From: Acinetobacter pragensis
GTDB lineage: Bacteria; Pseudomonadota; Gammaproteobacteria; Pseudomonadales; Moraxellaceae
Length of the DNA: 64,000 nt
Assembly: GCF_001605895.1 (NCBI RefSeq)
Contig: NZ_LUAW01000045.1
Span: 1 to 64,000, forward strand
Direction: 5' to 3'
In this document: piece by piece, positions 8,724-17,650 of the stretch
How positions within the stretch are numbered: the stretch's first letter is position 1
Layout: each line of letters begins with the position of its first letter
Notes under the pieces: model-generated
What the model saw: only the letters and a program-made list of their open reading frames with translations
What the model was told of the DNA's origin: nothing
Databases searched by the model: none
Made by a program: the position numbers and the translations under genes

Positions 8724-8759
8724 GCATAATAAAGGATACCAAAGCCTCCTTTATTATGC
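8724..8759 (+). terminator. 13-bp perfect inverted repeat after the BASS pair
   Basis: The arms gcataataaagga (8724-8736) and tcctttattatgc (8747-8759) surround a 10-nt loop. There is no T tract on the right, so it may be a terminator, an mRNA-stabilising 3' hairpin or an operator in front of prmA. Confidence 0.5.
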
Positions 8760-8839
8760 AGGAATGAAATAAGTTATAGGCGCTTCCCAATGAGTTCCGC
8801 TACAATAGCTTTTTTACATAACAAATTTAGGTTTTTACT

Positions 8840-9736
8840 GTGAAGTGGCTACAAATTCATATTACTGTTGATCAAGCGCAAGTCGATTTCACCGAAACCC
8901 TGCTCAGCTCTTTAGGCGCAGTGAGTGTAACGCTTGACGATGCTGAGAATCAGGAACTGCTTGAACCGCTTCCGGGTGAAACTCCACTGTGGAATAAAGT
9001 CATTGTCACAGGCATCTATGCGCAAGAAGATGATGAAGAAATTGATGTTGCCGCTTTAGAAACATTTATTACAGCTCAATTGCCAGATGCGCCTATGCGC
9101 AGCGAATTCATTGAAGATCAGGAATGGGAACGCACATGGATGGATGCTTACGAGCCAATCCAAATCGGTGAAAAATATTGGATCGTGCCTGAATGGATGC
9201 AAGCGCCAGAACCAGATGCTGTAAACATCAAACTCGATCCGGGCTTGGCATTCGGCACAGGCAACCATGCATCCACCTTCCTTTGCTTGCAATGGCTGGG
9301 CCAAACAGATGTTAAAGATAAAATTGTGATTGATTATGGCTGCGGCTCAGGCATTTTAGGTGTTGCTGCACTGCTGTTAGGCGCTAAAAAAGTCTATGCA
9401 ACTGACATCGATCCTCAGGCAGTTCACGCAACAAAGCAAAATGCTGAATTGAATGGCGTACTGGATCAGCTGTATGTCGGCTTGCCGGAAGAGTTCAATG
9501 CTGAGTTCAAAGGACAGCAAGCTGACGTTCTGCTTGCAAATATTTTGGCAGGCCCGCTGATGTCACTTGCGCCTGAATTCTCAACTTTAATTAAATCTGA
9601 GGGTGAGTTCGCACTTGCAGGTGTAATTAAAGAGCAAGTTGATGATGTTTCTAGTGTTTATTCTGAATTTTTTGATATATTAGATGTTCAGGAACGTGAA
9701 GAACACTGGTGCCGAATTTCAGGTAAGCGCCAATAG
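8840..9736 (+). CDS. prmA: Ribosomal protein L11 methyltransferase PrmA
   Basis: A 298-residue cytoplasmic SAM-dependent enzyme that trimethylates ribosomal protein L11. It has the PrmA N-terminal substrate-binding domain, then [17 protein letters not shown] motif [20 protein letters not shown] (motif II), and the catalytic-loop NILAGPL. Translation starts at GTG 8840, which gives the family's MKWLQI opening; no upstream ATG fits. It is the first gene of a conserved cluster (prmA, DUF3426 protein, fis, purH, purD). Confidence 0.96.
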   Translation: MKWLQIHITVDQAQVDFTETLLSSLGAVSVTLDDAENQELLEPLPGETPLWNKVIVTGIYAQEDDEEIDVAALETFITAQLPDAPMRSEFIEDQEWERTWMDAYEPIQIGEKYWIVPEWMQAPEPDAVNIKLDPGLAFGTGNHASTFLCLQWLGQTDVKDKIVIDYGCGSGILGVAALLLGAKKVYATDIDPQAVHATKQNAELNGVLDQLYVGLPEEFNAEFKGQQADVLLANILAGPLMSLAPEFSTLIKSEGEFALAGVIKEQVDDVSSVYSEFFDILDVQEREEHWCRISGKRQ

Positions 9737-9761
9737 CATTAACCGATTTACTTAAACACTT

Positions 9762-10652
9762 ATGAGCAATAAACAGACCTTCTGCCCGACTTGCGCTACT
9801 ACATATAAAGTAACAGTTGCACAGCTGACTATGGCTCAAGGCATGGTGTGCTGCCCAAAGTGTTCGACTTCCTTTAATGCATTAAGCTATTTAGTTGCAG
9901 CCAGGGCCGCCATGCCTCATGCTGCAGCTGAATCCGATATTCAAAATAATTCAACGCCTTTTGAATCTCAAGCCATCGATATTTCTGAAATCAACTTTCA
10001 AAGCGAACCGCAAAACCAGACAGAACAGCCGCGCAAGCTGCTGGATATTTTTGACGACAAAGTCGAAAATTCCAATATCGACCTAAAAACCTATTTAAAT
10101 AACTTAAACTATTTCAGTACAGAGCCTATAGGCAACTTCCCTGCACTGAACTGGTCTGAAAAAACTGAGAATGAAACTAAACGCGGCGCTTTATATTACG
10201 CCATGTGGACTATCGTCAATATTGCATTAATCAGTACCCTTCTATTTCAATTTTTTTGGTTTAACCCGCAATATTTAAAAAACAGCCCCGTGATGGCTTT
10301 CGCGTTTAACACCGCATGTGAAGTAGTCAACTGCTCTAAACTTGAAGAGCACTACAACCTGATTACCACTAAAAAAGTAAAAGTCCGCACTATTTCTAAA
10401 AAAGAAGTCGAATTTTCCGGTCAGCTGATAAATTATCATGACCGCAGCCTAGCGCTGCCTATCATTAAAGTAGAGTTAAAAGATAAAGGACAGGTTATTG
10501 CCACCTATTCTTTACAGCCGCAAGAATATTTAACAGAAAGTTTAGCTGGAATTCAGCGCATCCCCTCAAACAGCCCTTTCAAATTCAATTTTAAGCTGCC
10601 GGCTGACCGCAAAAGCTTCGATAATTACAATTTAGAAATAATTCGGCCATAA
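9762..10652 (+). CDS. Zinc-ribbon DUF3426 membrane protein
   Basis: A 296-residue protein. The N-terminal MJ0042-type zinc ribbon has CxxC pairs at C8/C11 and C31/C34. A disordered polar linker follows, then one transmembrane helix (about 139-160, MWTIVNIALISTLLFQFFWF), and a C-terminal periplasmic DUF3426 domain ending LPADRKSFDNYNLEIIRP. It follows prmA after 25 bp, probably in the same transcript. In Pseudomonas the same protein sits between prmA and dusB-fis, and that context is kept here except for dusB. Function unknown. Confidence 0.9.
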   Translation: MSNKQTFCPTCATTYKVTVAQLTMAQGMVCCPKCSTSFNALSYLVAARAAMPHAAAESDIQNNSTPFESQAIDISEINFQSEPQNQTEQPRKLLDIFDDKVENSNIDLKTYLNNLNYFSTEPIGNFPALNWSEKTENETKRGALYYAMWTIVNIALISTLLFQFFWFNPQYLKNSPVMAFAFNTACEVVNCSKLEEHYNLITTKKVKVRTISKKEVEFSGQLINYHDRSLALPIIKVELKDKGQVIATYSLQPQEYLTESLAGIQRIPSNSPFKFNFKLPADRKSFDNYNLEIIRP

Positions 10653-10706
10653 GATTGAAAAAAACTATTAAAAAATGCAAAAAAATATAAAAAAAATGCA
10701 GTTTTC

Positions 10707-10747
10707 TTGCTCACTTTTTCTTAGACAATGGTATGATACGCGCCACG
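10707..10747 (+). promoter_or_regulatory. Likely fis promoter with extended -10 and GC-rich discriminator
   Basis: The extended -10 element TGGTATGAT lies at 10729-10737, with a weak -35 TTGCTC at 10707-10712 (19-nt spacer). It is followed directly by the discriminator acgcgccacg. GC-rich discriminators are typical of stringently controlled promoters such as those of rRNA operons and of enteric fis. Confidence 0.55.
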
Positions 10748-11053
10748 AAAGCTTTGCACTGCAAACTCCTCACTGATTTTTCAAAACAAATATGATCCAG
10801 CAAAATACGCTTTATCCCATAATGCGTATAGAGCAGATTTTTTTGTTTGATTTTTAGCTGTAACAAATATTAATCTATTGTTACGCTTAAATTTCGATCA
10901 ATTCCCTGAGTTGTGGCAAGCTAAAGCTAAATTGCAATGCACGTGTTTTAGAGCTTCTGTTTTAAGATCTAAAACAGGGTTCATTGAATTTATAGACCAT
11001 TTTTTTTATATCACTTTACCCAAGTGATACCTGATTTTTTCGGATTAATTCGC
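10748..11053 (+). other. Long 5' leader upstream of fis
   Basis: About 306 nt with no convincing ORF between the putative promoter and the Fis start. It contains an 8-bp stem gttttaga / tctaaaac (10945-10952 with 10968-10975). In the Pseudomonas arrangement, dusB occupies this position. Confidence 0.5.
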
Positions 11054-11323
11054 ATGAATAGCAAATCTCCTATTTTTACTGCACAATCTGATGTTGCTCT
11101 TCGTATTCACGTAGATCGCGCAGTTCGTCATTACTTTGCTCAGCTGCAAGGCGAACAGCCTTCTCAAGTATATGACATGGTGCTGGCAGAAATGGAGAAA
11201 CCTCTTTTATCTGTAGTTCTAGAATATACTCGCGGCAACCAGACACGCGCTGCCGAGATCCTCGGACTGAACCGCGGAACTTTACGTAAAAAGTTGAAAG
11301 CTCACGGTTTAATGAGTGAATAA
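11054..11323 (+). CDS. fis: DNA-binding protein Fis
   Basis: An 89-residue nucleoid-associated regulator of rRNA, tRNA and growth-phase genes. The C-terminal HTH reads [26 protein letters not shown], nearly identical to the classical Fis recognition helix. The start at 11054 gives the family's compact N-terminus; an in-frame start at 11024 would add ten residues and has no better ribosome-binding site. The gene has its own candidate promoter and a terminator, so it is partly separable from the DUF3426 gene upstream and the pur genes downstream. Confidence 0.94.
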   Translation: MNSKSPIFTAQSDVALRIHVDRAVRHYFAQLQGEQPSQVYDMVLAEMEKPLLSVVLEYTRGNQTRAAEILGLNRGTLRKKLKAHGLMSE

Positions 11324-11328
11324 ATGAT

Positions 11329-11360
11329 AAAATGCTTGCGGCTTCCGCGGGCATTTTTTT
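11329..11360 (+). terminator. Terminator after fis
   Basis: Outer stem aaaatgc / gcatttt and inner stem ttgcgg / ccgcgg with a CTT loop, followed by eight T. It starts 6 nt past the fis stop. Confidence 0.85.
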
Positions 11361-11418
11361 TAACCTGTAATTTTGCCTTTTTGTTTTAATCTGTTCCTTG
11401 AAAACTGTGACGAAGATC

Positions 11419-12993
11419 ATGACTATTAAACGCGCTTTAATCTCTGTTTCCGACAAGACTGGTATTGTTGAATTTGCACAAGACCTTGCTGCTCTTGGGG
11501 TAGAAATTTTATCTACTGGCGGTACTTACAAATTATTGAAAGATAATAATGTAGCTGTAGTTGAAGTTTCAGAGCACACTGGTTTCCCAGAGATGATGGA
11601 CGGCCGTGTAAAAACACTGCACCCGAAAATTCATGGCGGTATCTTAGCTCGTCGCGGTCTAGACGAAGCTGTGATGGCTGAGCATGACATTGACGCGATT
11701 GACCTTGTTGTTGTCAACCTTTATCCGTTTGCCGCAACTGTTGCCAAACCGAACTGCTCTCTTGCAGATGCGATTGAAAACATTGACATCGGTGGCCCTA
11801 CCATGGTCCGCGCGGCTGCGAAAAACCATGCATCAGTGGGTATCGTCGTAAATGCATCTGACTATTCAGCTGTCATTGCTGAACTTAAAGCGGATGGCGC
11901 TCTATCTCATGCAACGCGTTTTGACTTAGCAGTGAAAGCATTTGAGCATACTGCACAGTATGACGGCATGATCGCTTCTTACCTTGGCGCACGCGTAGGT
12001 AAAGAAGAAGGTACTGCTGACAAGTTTGCACGTACATTCAATACGCAATTAAATAAAGTCCAAGATCTTCGTTACGGTGAAAACCCGCATCAATCCGCTG
12101 CATTCTATGTAGAAAGCACAGCTTCTGAAGCATCGGTTTCTACAGCGAAACAGCTTCAAGGCAAAGAATTATCCTATAACAATATCGCAGATACAGATGC
12201 AGCCCTTGAATGCGTAAAATCATTCGCCAAGCCTGCTTGTGTAATTGTAAAACACGCGAATCCATGCGGCGTTGCAGTGTCTTTAGACGGCATTAACACA
12301 GCTTATGACTTAGCTTATGCAACTGATCCTGAATCTGCATTCGGCGGTATCATTGCATTCAACCGTGAATTAGACGTTGCAACTGCACAAGCAATTGTAG
12401 ACCGTCAATTCGTTGAAGTGATTATTGCGCCAAGTATTGCTGAAGGTGTGCTTGAAGTGACTGGCGCGAAGAAAAACGTTCGTGTACTGGTATGCGGCGA
12501 ACTGCCAGCCATTACTGAGCGTAAATCACAGCTTGACTATAAACGCGTGAATGGCGGTCTATTGGTTCAAGACCAAGACTTAGGCATGATCACGAAAGAT
12601 GATCTTAAAGTTGTGACTAAACGCGCCCCAACTGAAGCAGAAATTGATGACTTAATCTTTGCTTGGAAAGTTGCGAAATACGTTAAATCTAACGCGATTG
12701 TTTATGCCAAAGGCCGTCAAACCATTGGTGTAGGCGCAGGTCAAATGAGCCGTGTGAACTCTGCCCGTATTGCAGCCATTAAAGCTGAACACGCAGGCCT
12801 AGTTGTTGAAGGTGCTGTAATGGCATCTGACGCATTCTTCCCATTCCGTGACGGTATTGATAATGCAGCGAAAGCCGGCATTAAATGCATTATCCAACCG
12901 GGCGGTTCTATGCGTGATGAAGAAACAATTGCAGCAGCGGATGAAGCTGGCATTGCGATGGTCTTGACTGGCATGCGTCACTTCCGTCATTAA
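11419..12993 (+). CDS. purH: Bifunctional purine biosynthesis protein PurH (AICAR transformylase / IMP cyclohydrolase)
   Basis: A 524-residue enzyme for the last two steps of IMP synthesis. The N-terminal MGS-like cyclohydrolase domain shows [15 protein letters not shown] and the [12 protein letters not shown] block. The C-terminal transformylase has [20 protein letters not shown] with the catalytic Lys-His pair, and AFGGIIAFN. The start at 11419 ([15 protein letters not shown]) is favoured over the in-frame 11398 because it aligns with the family's N-terminus. It is followed by purD after 129 bp. Confidence 0.98.
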   Translation: MTIKRALISVSDKTGIVEFAQDLAALGVEILSTGGTYKLLKDNNVAVVEVSEHTGFPEMMDGRVKTLHPKIHGGILARRGLDEAVMAEHDIDAIDLVVVNLYPFAATVAKPNCSLADAIENIDIGGPTMVRAAAKNHASVGIVVNASDYSAVIAELKADGALSHATRFDLAVKAFEHTAQYDGMIASYLGARVGKEEGTADKFARTFNTQLNKVQDLRYGENPHQSAAFYVESTASEASVSTAKQLQGKELSYNNIADTDAALECVKSFAKPACVIVKHANPCGVAVSLDGINTAYDLAYATDPESAFGGIIAFNRELDVATAQAIVDRQFVEVIIAPSIAEGVLEVTGAKKNVRVLVCGELPAITERKSQLDYKRVNGGLLVQDQDLGMITKDDLKVVTKRAPTEAEIDDLIFAWKVAKYVKSNAIVYAKGRQTIGVGAGQMSRVNSARIAAIKAEHAGLVVEGAVMASDAFFPFRDGIDNAAKAGIKCIIQPGGSMRDEETIAAADEAGIAMVLTGMRHFRH

Positions 12994-13055
12994 TAGATGG
13001 ATTTTAATGTAATGACATTGTCATGCATACTGAATAAATCAGATTTCTAATCTTG

Positions 13056-13094
13056 CATAAAGTCCTCTCCTGCTTTCAGGCTGAGGACTTTATG
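13056..13094 (+). terminator. Hairpin between purH and purD
   Basis: The arms cataaagtcctc / gaggactttatg form a perfect 12-bp stem (13056-13067 with 13083-13094). It is followed only by a moderately T-rich tail. It is likely a partial terminator or mRNA-processing hairpin that sets the purH:purD ratio. Confidence 0.6.
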
Positions 13095-13122
13095 TCATTT
13101 TCGATTCATGGAGTGTGAACCG

Positions 13123-14406
13123 ATGAATATTTTAGTTTTGGGTAATGGCGGACGTGAACATGCACTTGCGTGGAAAATCGCGCAAGACGACAAAGTTGCT
13201 AAAGTGTTTGTTGCACCGGGTAACGCAGGCACAGCAACAGAAGCTAAATGTGAAAACGTAAATCTAAGCATTTTAGATAATGCCGCGATTATTGATTTTG
13301 CAAAAAACAATGCTGTTGAACTAGTGATTGTTGGCCCAGAAGCGCCATTGGTAAATGGTGTCGTGGATGCCTGCCGCGCTGCTGGTGTAAAAGTTTGGGG
13401 TCCAACCCAATTTGCTGCACAGCTTGAAGGCTCTAAAGCATTCGCAAAACACTTCTTAAAACGCCACAACATTCCAACTGCATTCTATGACGTGTTCACA
13501 GAAGTAGATGCGGCAAAAGCATTTGTTGAAAAAAATGGTGCGCCAATCGTGATCAAGGCTGACGGTCTTGCTGCGGGTAAAGGCGTGATTGTCGCAATGA
13601 CCAATCAAGAAGCATTTGATGCCATTGATGATATGCTTGCCGGCAACAAGTTTGGCGATGCAGGCTCACGTGTAGTCATCGAAGAGTTCCTTGCAGGCGA
13701 AGAAGCGTCTTTCATTTGCATGATTGATGGCGACAACATTCTGCCGATGGCAACTTCTCAAGATCACAAACGCATTTTTGAAGGCGATCAAGGCCCGAAC
13801 ACTGGCGGCATGGGGGCTTACTCTCCTGCGCCTGTTGTGACTGCCGAGGTTTTCGAAAAAGCCATGAATGAAGTGATGCGTCCTACCGTTGAAGGCATGA
13901 AAAAAGACGGTCATGTGTACACCGGCTTCTTATACGCAGGTTTGATGATTGATGAACAAGGTCAGCCTAAAGTGATCGAGTTCAACTGCCGTTTTGGTGA
14001 CCCTGAAACTCAACCAATTATGATGCGTTTAAAATCATCATTGGTGGATTTAGTTGAGGCAGGCATTGCAGGCAACTTGCCTGCTGAAGCCGAATGGGAT
14101 GAGCGTAAGACTGTAGGTATCGTGCTTGCATCAAAAGGCTACCCTGAAACGTCGAGCAATGGTGATGTGATTTCAGGCTTAAACACTGAAATGGCTGATG
14201 CGAAAGTCTTCCATGCAGGCACTAAAGCCAATGAAAATGGCGACATTGTGACTGCTGGCGGCCGTGTGCTTTGCGTAACAGCATTGGGCAACACCATTGG
14301 CGAAGCGCAGGCAAAAGCATTAGAACTTTGCCAAAAAGTAACCTTTGACGGTGTTCAATACCGTAAAGATATTGGTTACCGCGCTATAGCCCGTGAAAAT
14401 GCTTAA
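13123..14406 (+). CDS. purD: Phosphoribosylamine-glycine ligase PurD (GAR synthetase)
   Basis: A 427-residue ATP-grasp enzyme that joins glycine to phosphoribosylamine in de novo purine synthesis. The N-terminus MNILVLGNGGREHALAWK is diagnostic. It is followed by PEAPLVNGVVD, the ATP-grasp stretch IKADGLAAGKGV, and FNCRFGDPETQ with Mg-binding acidic residues. The start at 13123 has GGAGTG 8 nt upstream; the in-frame 13108 start is upstream of that site and less likely. A terminator follows 17 nt after the stop. Confidence 0.98.
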   Translation: MNILVLGNGGREHALAWKIAQDDKVAKVFVAPGNAGTATEAKCENVNLSILDNAAIIDFAKNNAVELVIVGPEAPLVNGVVDACRAAGVKVWGPTQFAAQLEGSKAFAKHFLKRHNIPTAFYDVFTEVDAAKAFVEKNGAPIVIKADGLAAGKGVIVAMTNQEAFDAIDDMLAGNKFGDAGSRVVIEEFLAGEEASFICMIDGDNILPMATSQDHKRIFEGDQGPNTGGMGAYSPAPVVTAEVFEKAMNEVMRPTVEGMKKDGHVYTGFLYAGLMIDEQGQPKVIEFNCRFGDPETQPIMMRLKSSLVDLVEAGIAGNLPAEAEWDERKTVGIVLASKGYPETSSNGDVISGLNTEMADAKVFHAGTKANENGDIVTAGGRVLCVTALGNTIGEAQAKALELCQKVTFDGVQYRKDIGYRAIARENA

Positions 14407-14423
14407 TTCATAACAGCCTTAAT

Positions 14424-14448
14424 AAAAAACCCGCTAAATGCGGGTTTT
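14424..14448 (+). terminator. Terminator after purD
   Basis: Stem aaaacccgc / gcgggtttt with a TAAAT loop. It can also serve the convergent acetyltransferase gene on the minus strand. Confidence 0.85.
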
Positions 14449-14481
14449 CTCAACTTTAAATTCCTCATTAGAAATTGTCCT

Positions 14482-14919
14482 TTAACACAACTTTTTGAAT
14501 TTTAAATGCAACAGCGGATAAGGCTTTCCCTGATGATCCAACTCAGATCTTGAAAGCACTTCAAAGCCAAGTTTTTGATAGAACCCAACCGCTTGAGTAT
14601 TCTGCTCATTCACATCGACTTGATCAATTTTCAGCTCATTTAATGCAAATTCGATGAATGCTTTTCCAATCCCCTTTCCCCTAAATTCAGGTTCGATAAA
14701 CAGCATTTCAATATTGTCATTACTTGTCCCAATAAAACCTAAAATCCGTCCATCCTGAACAAATTTATGAATCAAGACCTGATGAAAGTATTCATTTAAA
14801 ATCAATGACTTTAAAATGATAATTTCTTGTTCAGCTAAAAAATCATGTGTTGCTCTTACCGAACGCTCCCAAATTTCTATCAAAATTGGAAAGTCCTGAC
14901 TCGAAGCTTTTAGCAGCAT
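14482..14919 (-). CDS. GNAT-family N-acetyltransferase, YjaB-like
   Basis: A 145-residue cytoplasmic acetyltransferase. The acetyl-CoA motif A region reads LFIEPEFRGKGIGKAFIEFAL, with the R/Q-x-x-G-x-G/A pattern. The surroundings IWERSVRATHDFL, DVNEQNTQAVGFYQKLGFEV and SELDHQGKPYPLLHL match the layout of E. coli YjaB closely. The start at 14919 (MLLKASSQDFPILIEIW) fits YjaB's length; a longer frame reaches 15006 but its extra 29 residues look non-homologous. GGGG lies about 10 nt upstream. The acyl-acceptor substrate is unknown. Confidence 0.85.
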   Translation of the reverse strand: MLLKASSQDFPILIEIWERSVRATHDFLAEQEIIILKSLILNEYFHQVLIHKFVQDGRILGFIGTSNDNIEMLFIEPEFRGKGIGKAFIEFALNELKIDQVDVNEQNTQAVGFYQKLGFEVLSRSELDHQGKPYPLLHLKFKKLC

Positions 14920-15006
14920 AAAACAGACCCCATAAAACGTCAAAATTGACCGGAACATCTTAACATGAGTCATTAAACACTGACTTCCCCTAAAGTTTTC
15001 ACGCAT

Positions 15007-15497
15007 GACAAAAACAAGGAAAGCATCTGATTTAATACAAAAAGATTAAAGGTTTGTGAAAAAAATTAAATTAGAGACTGAATTTTCGAGTAAAGGGCAT
15101 TTGTTATTTAGAGATTTTTCAATAAAACACCTGATCACTAAACTTATCGCTACATCAATTTTGATCCATGCACTTCATTTTATCGACCTAAACTCAGCAA
15201 ACCGCCCATTAAAAAAACACACCACAATAAATTTTCATTAAAAATAAATGATTTGCATTTTTTCAACTCCCAGCCCGCATCCATATTCAATAAACAGATA
15301 AGCAATCCTAAATTATTTATATATTATGAATAAGTATAAAATATCTGCGTTCATTCCAAATAATTAAATAAAAGCTTTTGTTTTCAATATATTTTTATAG
15401 AAAACTTAATTTTTAAAAGCCGTTTCATGCTGCTGATGCTTTATAACTCCCAACACTTTGTATAACAAACATTTATTGCTATGATAAAAGAATCTTT
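15007..15497. other. Long AT-rich intergenic region upstream of metQ
   Basis: About 490 bp (670 bp including the hairpin and leader that follow) without a convincing gene. A 61-codon GTG frame at 15056-15241 has a fair ribosome-binding site, but its very AT-rich composition looks like background. I see no repeat or RNA family here. Confidence 0.5.
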
Positions 15498-15540
15498 GAT
15501 GAGAAATTTAAACAATTAAAACTCATTTAAATTTCTCATC
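15498..15540 (+). repeat. Perfect 15-bp inverted repeat upstream of metQ
   Basis: The arms gatgagaaatttaaa (15498-15512) and tttaaatttctcatc (15526-15540) have a 13-nt loop. It ends 139 nt before the metQ ATG and lacks a following T run. It may be an operator, an attenuating leader hairpin or the end of an unseen upstream transcript. Confidence 0.6.
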
Positions 15541-15679
15541 ATTTCTATGCAGCAATACATAAGCAACCCGGTCTCACTGGAATGCAGGCCAGGAACCTTA
15601 TGTTCAAAGATTTTAGAAATTTGATCTAAACCAAAGAACATGCACATACATTTCGCATTTCCGTCATTAGGACTTATCC

Positions 15680-16552
15680 ATGAAAAAGCTATTTAGCGTT
15701 TTACTGAGCGCATCTGTGCTTACTCTCTCAGCTTGCGGTAAACAAGAAGCGCCTAAAACTGAGCAAGCTGCAGCGCCTGCTGGCGAGTTAACAACGGTTA
15801 CTATGGCCTCTACCGGTTCTGATGCTGATATCTGGCGCTATATTGCGTCTCTTCCTGAGACCAAGGATGCAGGCATCAAGCTTGAAGTAAAAAATTTCAC
15901 AGACTACGTGTCTATGAATACCGCTGTTGCCAATAAAGAAATTGATGTCAATGCCTTCCAATCTTATGCCTACATGGTGGCATTCAACGACAGCAACAAA
16001 GAAAAAATTGCGCCGCTGTCTACAACGTATTTAGAACCTATGGGCATCTACTCAAGCAAAATCAAAAAGCTTGACGGATTCAAAACTGGCGCAACAATCG
16101 CAATCCCGAACGACGGCGCCAATGAATCACGCGCATTGCTTCTGCTTCAGTCTGCTGGCTTAGTTAAGTTAAAAGCTGATTTTGACAATGTGAAAGGCAC
16201 CCCTGCTGACATTACAGAAAATGCGAAAAAAATTGTGATCAAGCCCATTCAAATGGCGACTGCTGTACGGGTTAAAGACGAAGTGGATGCCATTGTTTTA
16301 GGCAACACCTTGGCTATGGAAGGCGGTTTGAACGTGCTTAAAGACGCGGTTTATTATGAGCCAGTCGATCAAAGCACCAAAATGAACGTGAACGTTTTAG
16401 CTGTGGCTGCTGACCGTCAAAATGACCCTGTACTGAAAAAAGTGGGCGAGCTTTACCACACTGCAGCAGTAGGCAAATATGTCCAAGAGCACTTCGGCGG
16501 GACAAAAGTTGATGTGAATAAGCCGGTAAGCTATCTTACAGACGCAAAATAG
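15680..16552 (+). CDS. metQ: Methionine ABC transporter substrate-binding lipoprotein MetQ
   Basis: A 290-residue NlpA-family lipoprotein. The signal peptide ends in the lipobox LSAC with the lipidated Cys at 19. The mature protein has NAFQSYAYM, PNDGANESRALLLLQSAGL and VDAIVLGNTLA, all typical of MetQ methionine binding. It is anchored in the inner membrane facing the periplasm. AGGACT lies 6 nt before the ATG. Unlike E. coli metNIQ, the binding-protein gene comes first here and is separated from metN by a terminator, which should give more binding protein than transporter. Confidence 0.95.
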   Translation: MKKLFSVLLSASVLTLSACGKQEAPKTEQAAAPAGELTTVTMASTGSDADIWRYIASLPETKDAGIKLEVKNFTDYVSMNTAVANKEIDVNAFQSYAYMVAFNDSNKEKIAPLSTTYLEPMGIYSSKIKKLDGFKTGATIAIPNDGANESRALLLLQSAGLVKLKADFDNVKGTPADITENAKKIVIKPIQMATAVRVKDEVDAIVLGNTLAMEGGLNVLKDAVYYEPVDQSTKMNVNVLAVAADRQNDPVLKKVGELYHTAAVGKYVQEHFGGTKVDVNKPVSYLTDAK

Positions 16553-16571
16553 TAATATACTTTGCACATCT

Positions 16572-16600
16572 AAACAGGCAAATTTACTTTGCCTGTTTTT
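16572..16600 (+). terminator. Terminator between metQ and metN
   Basis: Arms aaacaggcaaa / tttgcctgttt with a 5-nt loop and a T5 tail, ending 25 nt before metN. It probably acts as a partial terminator inside the operon, because metN has no obvious promoter of its own in the remaining gap. Confidence 0.85.
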
Positions 16601-16624
16601 CTTTTATCTATAGCTTCTGACGAT

Positions 16625-17650
16625 ATGATTCAATTTAAAAATATTTCAAAGCATTTCGAGCTGAAAGGCCAAACTGTTAGGGCGCTGGATCAAATCAATC
16701 TAGAGATCCCGGCCAGCTGCATATTTGGCATCATCGGCTACAGCGGTGCGGGAAAAAGCACCCTTATCCGCCTGATCAATCTGCTTGAACGCCCGAGCGA
16801 AGGTCAAATCATTATCAATGATAAAGATTTCACGGCGTTGAATGCTGCTGAATTGCGTCAGGAGCGTACAAATATCGGGATGATTTTCCAGCATTTTAAT
16901 TTGCTGCAAACCAAAACGGTTGCAGAGAACATTGAAATGCCGTTAAAGCTGCTGGGTGTTTCCAAAGCCGAACGTTCAAAGCGTTTAGATGAACTTTTAG
17001 AATTTATTGATTTAAAGCATAAAAAAGATGCGTTTCCAGATGAACTGTCTGGCGGTCAAAAGCAGCGTGTCGGCATTGCCCGCGCATTGGCAAACCATCC
17101 TAAAATTTTGCTGTGCGATGAAGCAACTTCGGCGCTTGATCCGCAAACCACCAAGTCTGTTTTGACTTTATTAAAGAAAATTAATGAAGAACAAGGGATT
17201 ACCATTGTCATGGTAACGCATGAAATGGATGTCATTGAATCCGTTTGCGATTATGTGACTGTGATGGAACAAGGCAAAGTGATTGAAACCGGCTCTACAC
17301 TGGACATTTTCAGTCAGCCGCAGCATTCAACCACCAAAACCTTTATTCAAACGGTACTTCAGCAGCAGCTGCCTGTAAACATTTTGAATAATTTGGAAAA
17401 TCAAAATCATAACAGCATTTACTGCTTAAAATTCCTAGGCAGTTCCGCTCAGGAAACGGTCATTCAAGCGGTGATTAAAACCTTTGATATCAGCCTGAAT
17501 ATTTTATTTGCCAATATGACTGAAATTAATGGCTCGGTGATTGGGCAAATGTTCATTCAGCTGCTGGGTGATGCAGAAGCAATTCAGCAGGCAGTCGCAT
17601 TCCTGGAAAATAGCGGTGTAGAAGTGAGTCAGTCAGGAGTTCAAGCATGA
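16625..17650 (+). CDS. metN: Methionine ABC transporter ATP-binding protein MetN
   Basis: A 341-residue ATPase of the methionine importer. Walker A GYSGAGKST is at 38-46, the signature motif is LSGGQKQR, and Walker B is ILLCDEATSALD, followed by the H-loop VTHEM. The C-terminal 90 or so residues form the NIL domain, which in E. coli MetN binds methionine and causes transinhibition. The start at 16625 (MIQFKNISKHFE) matches the family; the in-frame 16589 start lies inside the metQ terminator. The stop overlaps metI by 4 nt (ATGA). Confidence 0.96.
   Translation: MIQFKNISKHFELKGQTVRALDQINLEIPASCIFGIIGYSGAGKSTLIRLINLLERPSEGQIIINDKDFTALNAAELRQERTNIGMIFQHFNLLQTKTVAENIEMPLKLLGVSKAERSKRLDELLEFIDLKHKKDAFPDELSGGQKQRVGIARALANHPKILLCDEATSALDPQTTKSVLTLLKKINEEQGITIVMVTHEMDVIESVCDYVTVMEQGKVIETGSTLDIFSQPQHSTTKTFIQTVLQQQLPVNILNNLENQNHNSIYCLKFLGSSAQETVIQAVIKTFDISLNILFANMTEINGSVIGQMFIQLLGDAEAIQQAVAFLENSGVEVSQSGVQA

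Noticed and set aside
10945..10975. GTTTTAGAGC at 10945 resembles the start of some type II CRISPR repeats
   Set aside because: It is a single copy with no repeat array, no spacers and no cas genes; it forms one arm of a short hairpin in the fis leader.
11076..11456. 126-codon minus-strand ORF opposite fis and purH
   Set aside because: It shadows the coding frames of fis and purH and has no ribosome-binding site or family features.
14482..15006. Longer N-terminal start (15006) for the YjaB-like acetyltransferase
   Set aside because: The extra 29 residues do not fit YjaB, and the Met at 14919 has better family alignment.
15056..15241. A 61-codon GTG-start ORF upstream of metQ with an AAAGG ribosome-binding site
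   Set aside because: Composition is near background AT-rich, no family resemblance, and it lies in a long intergenic region full of stops in other frames.
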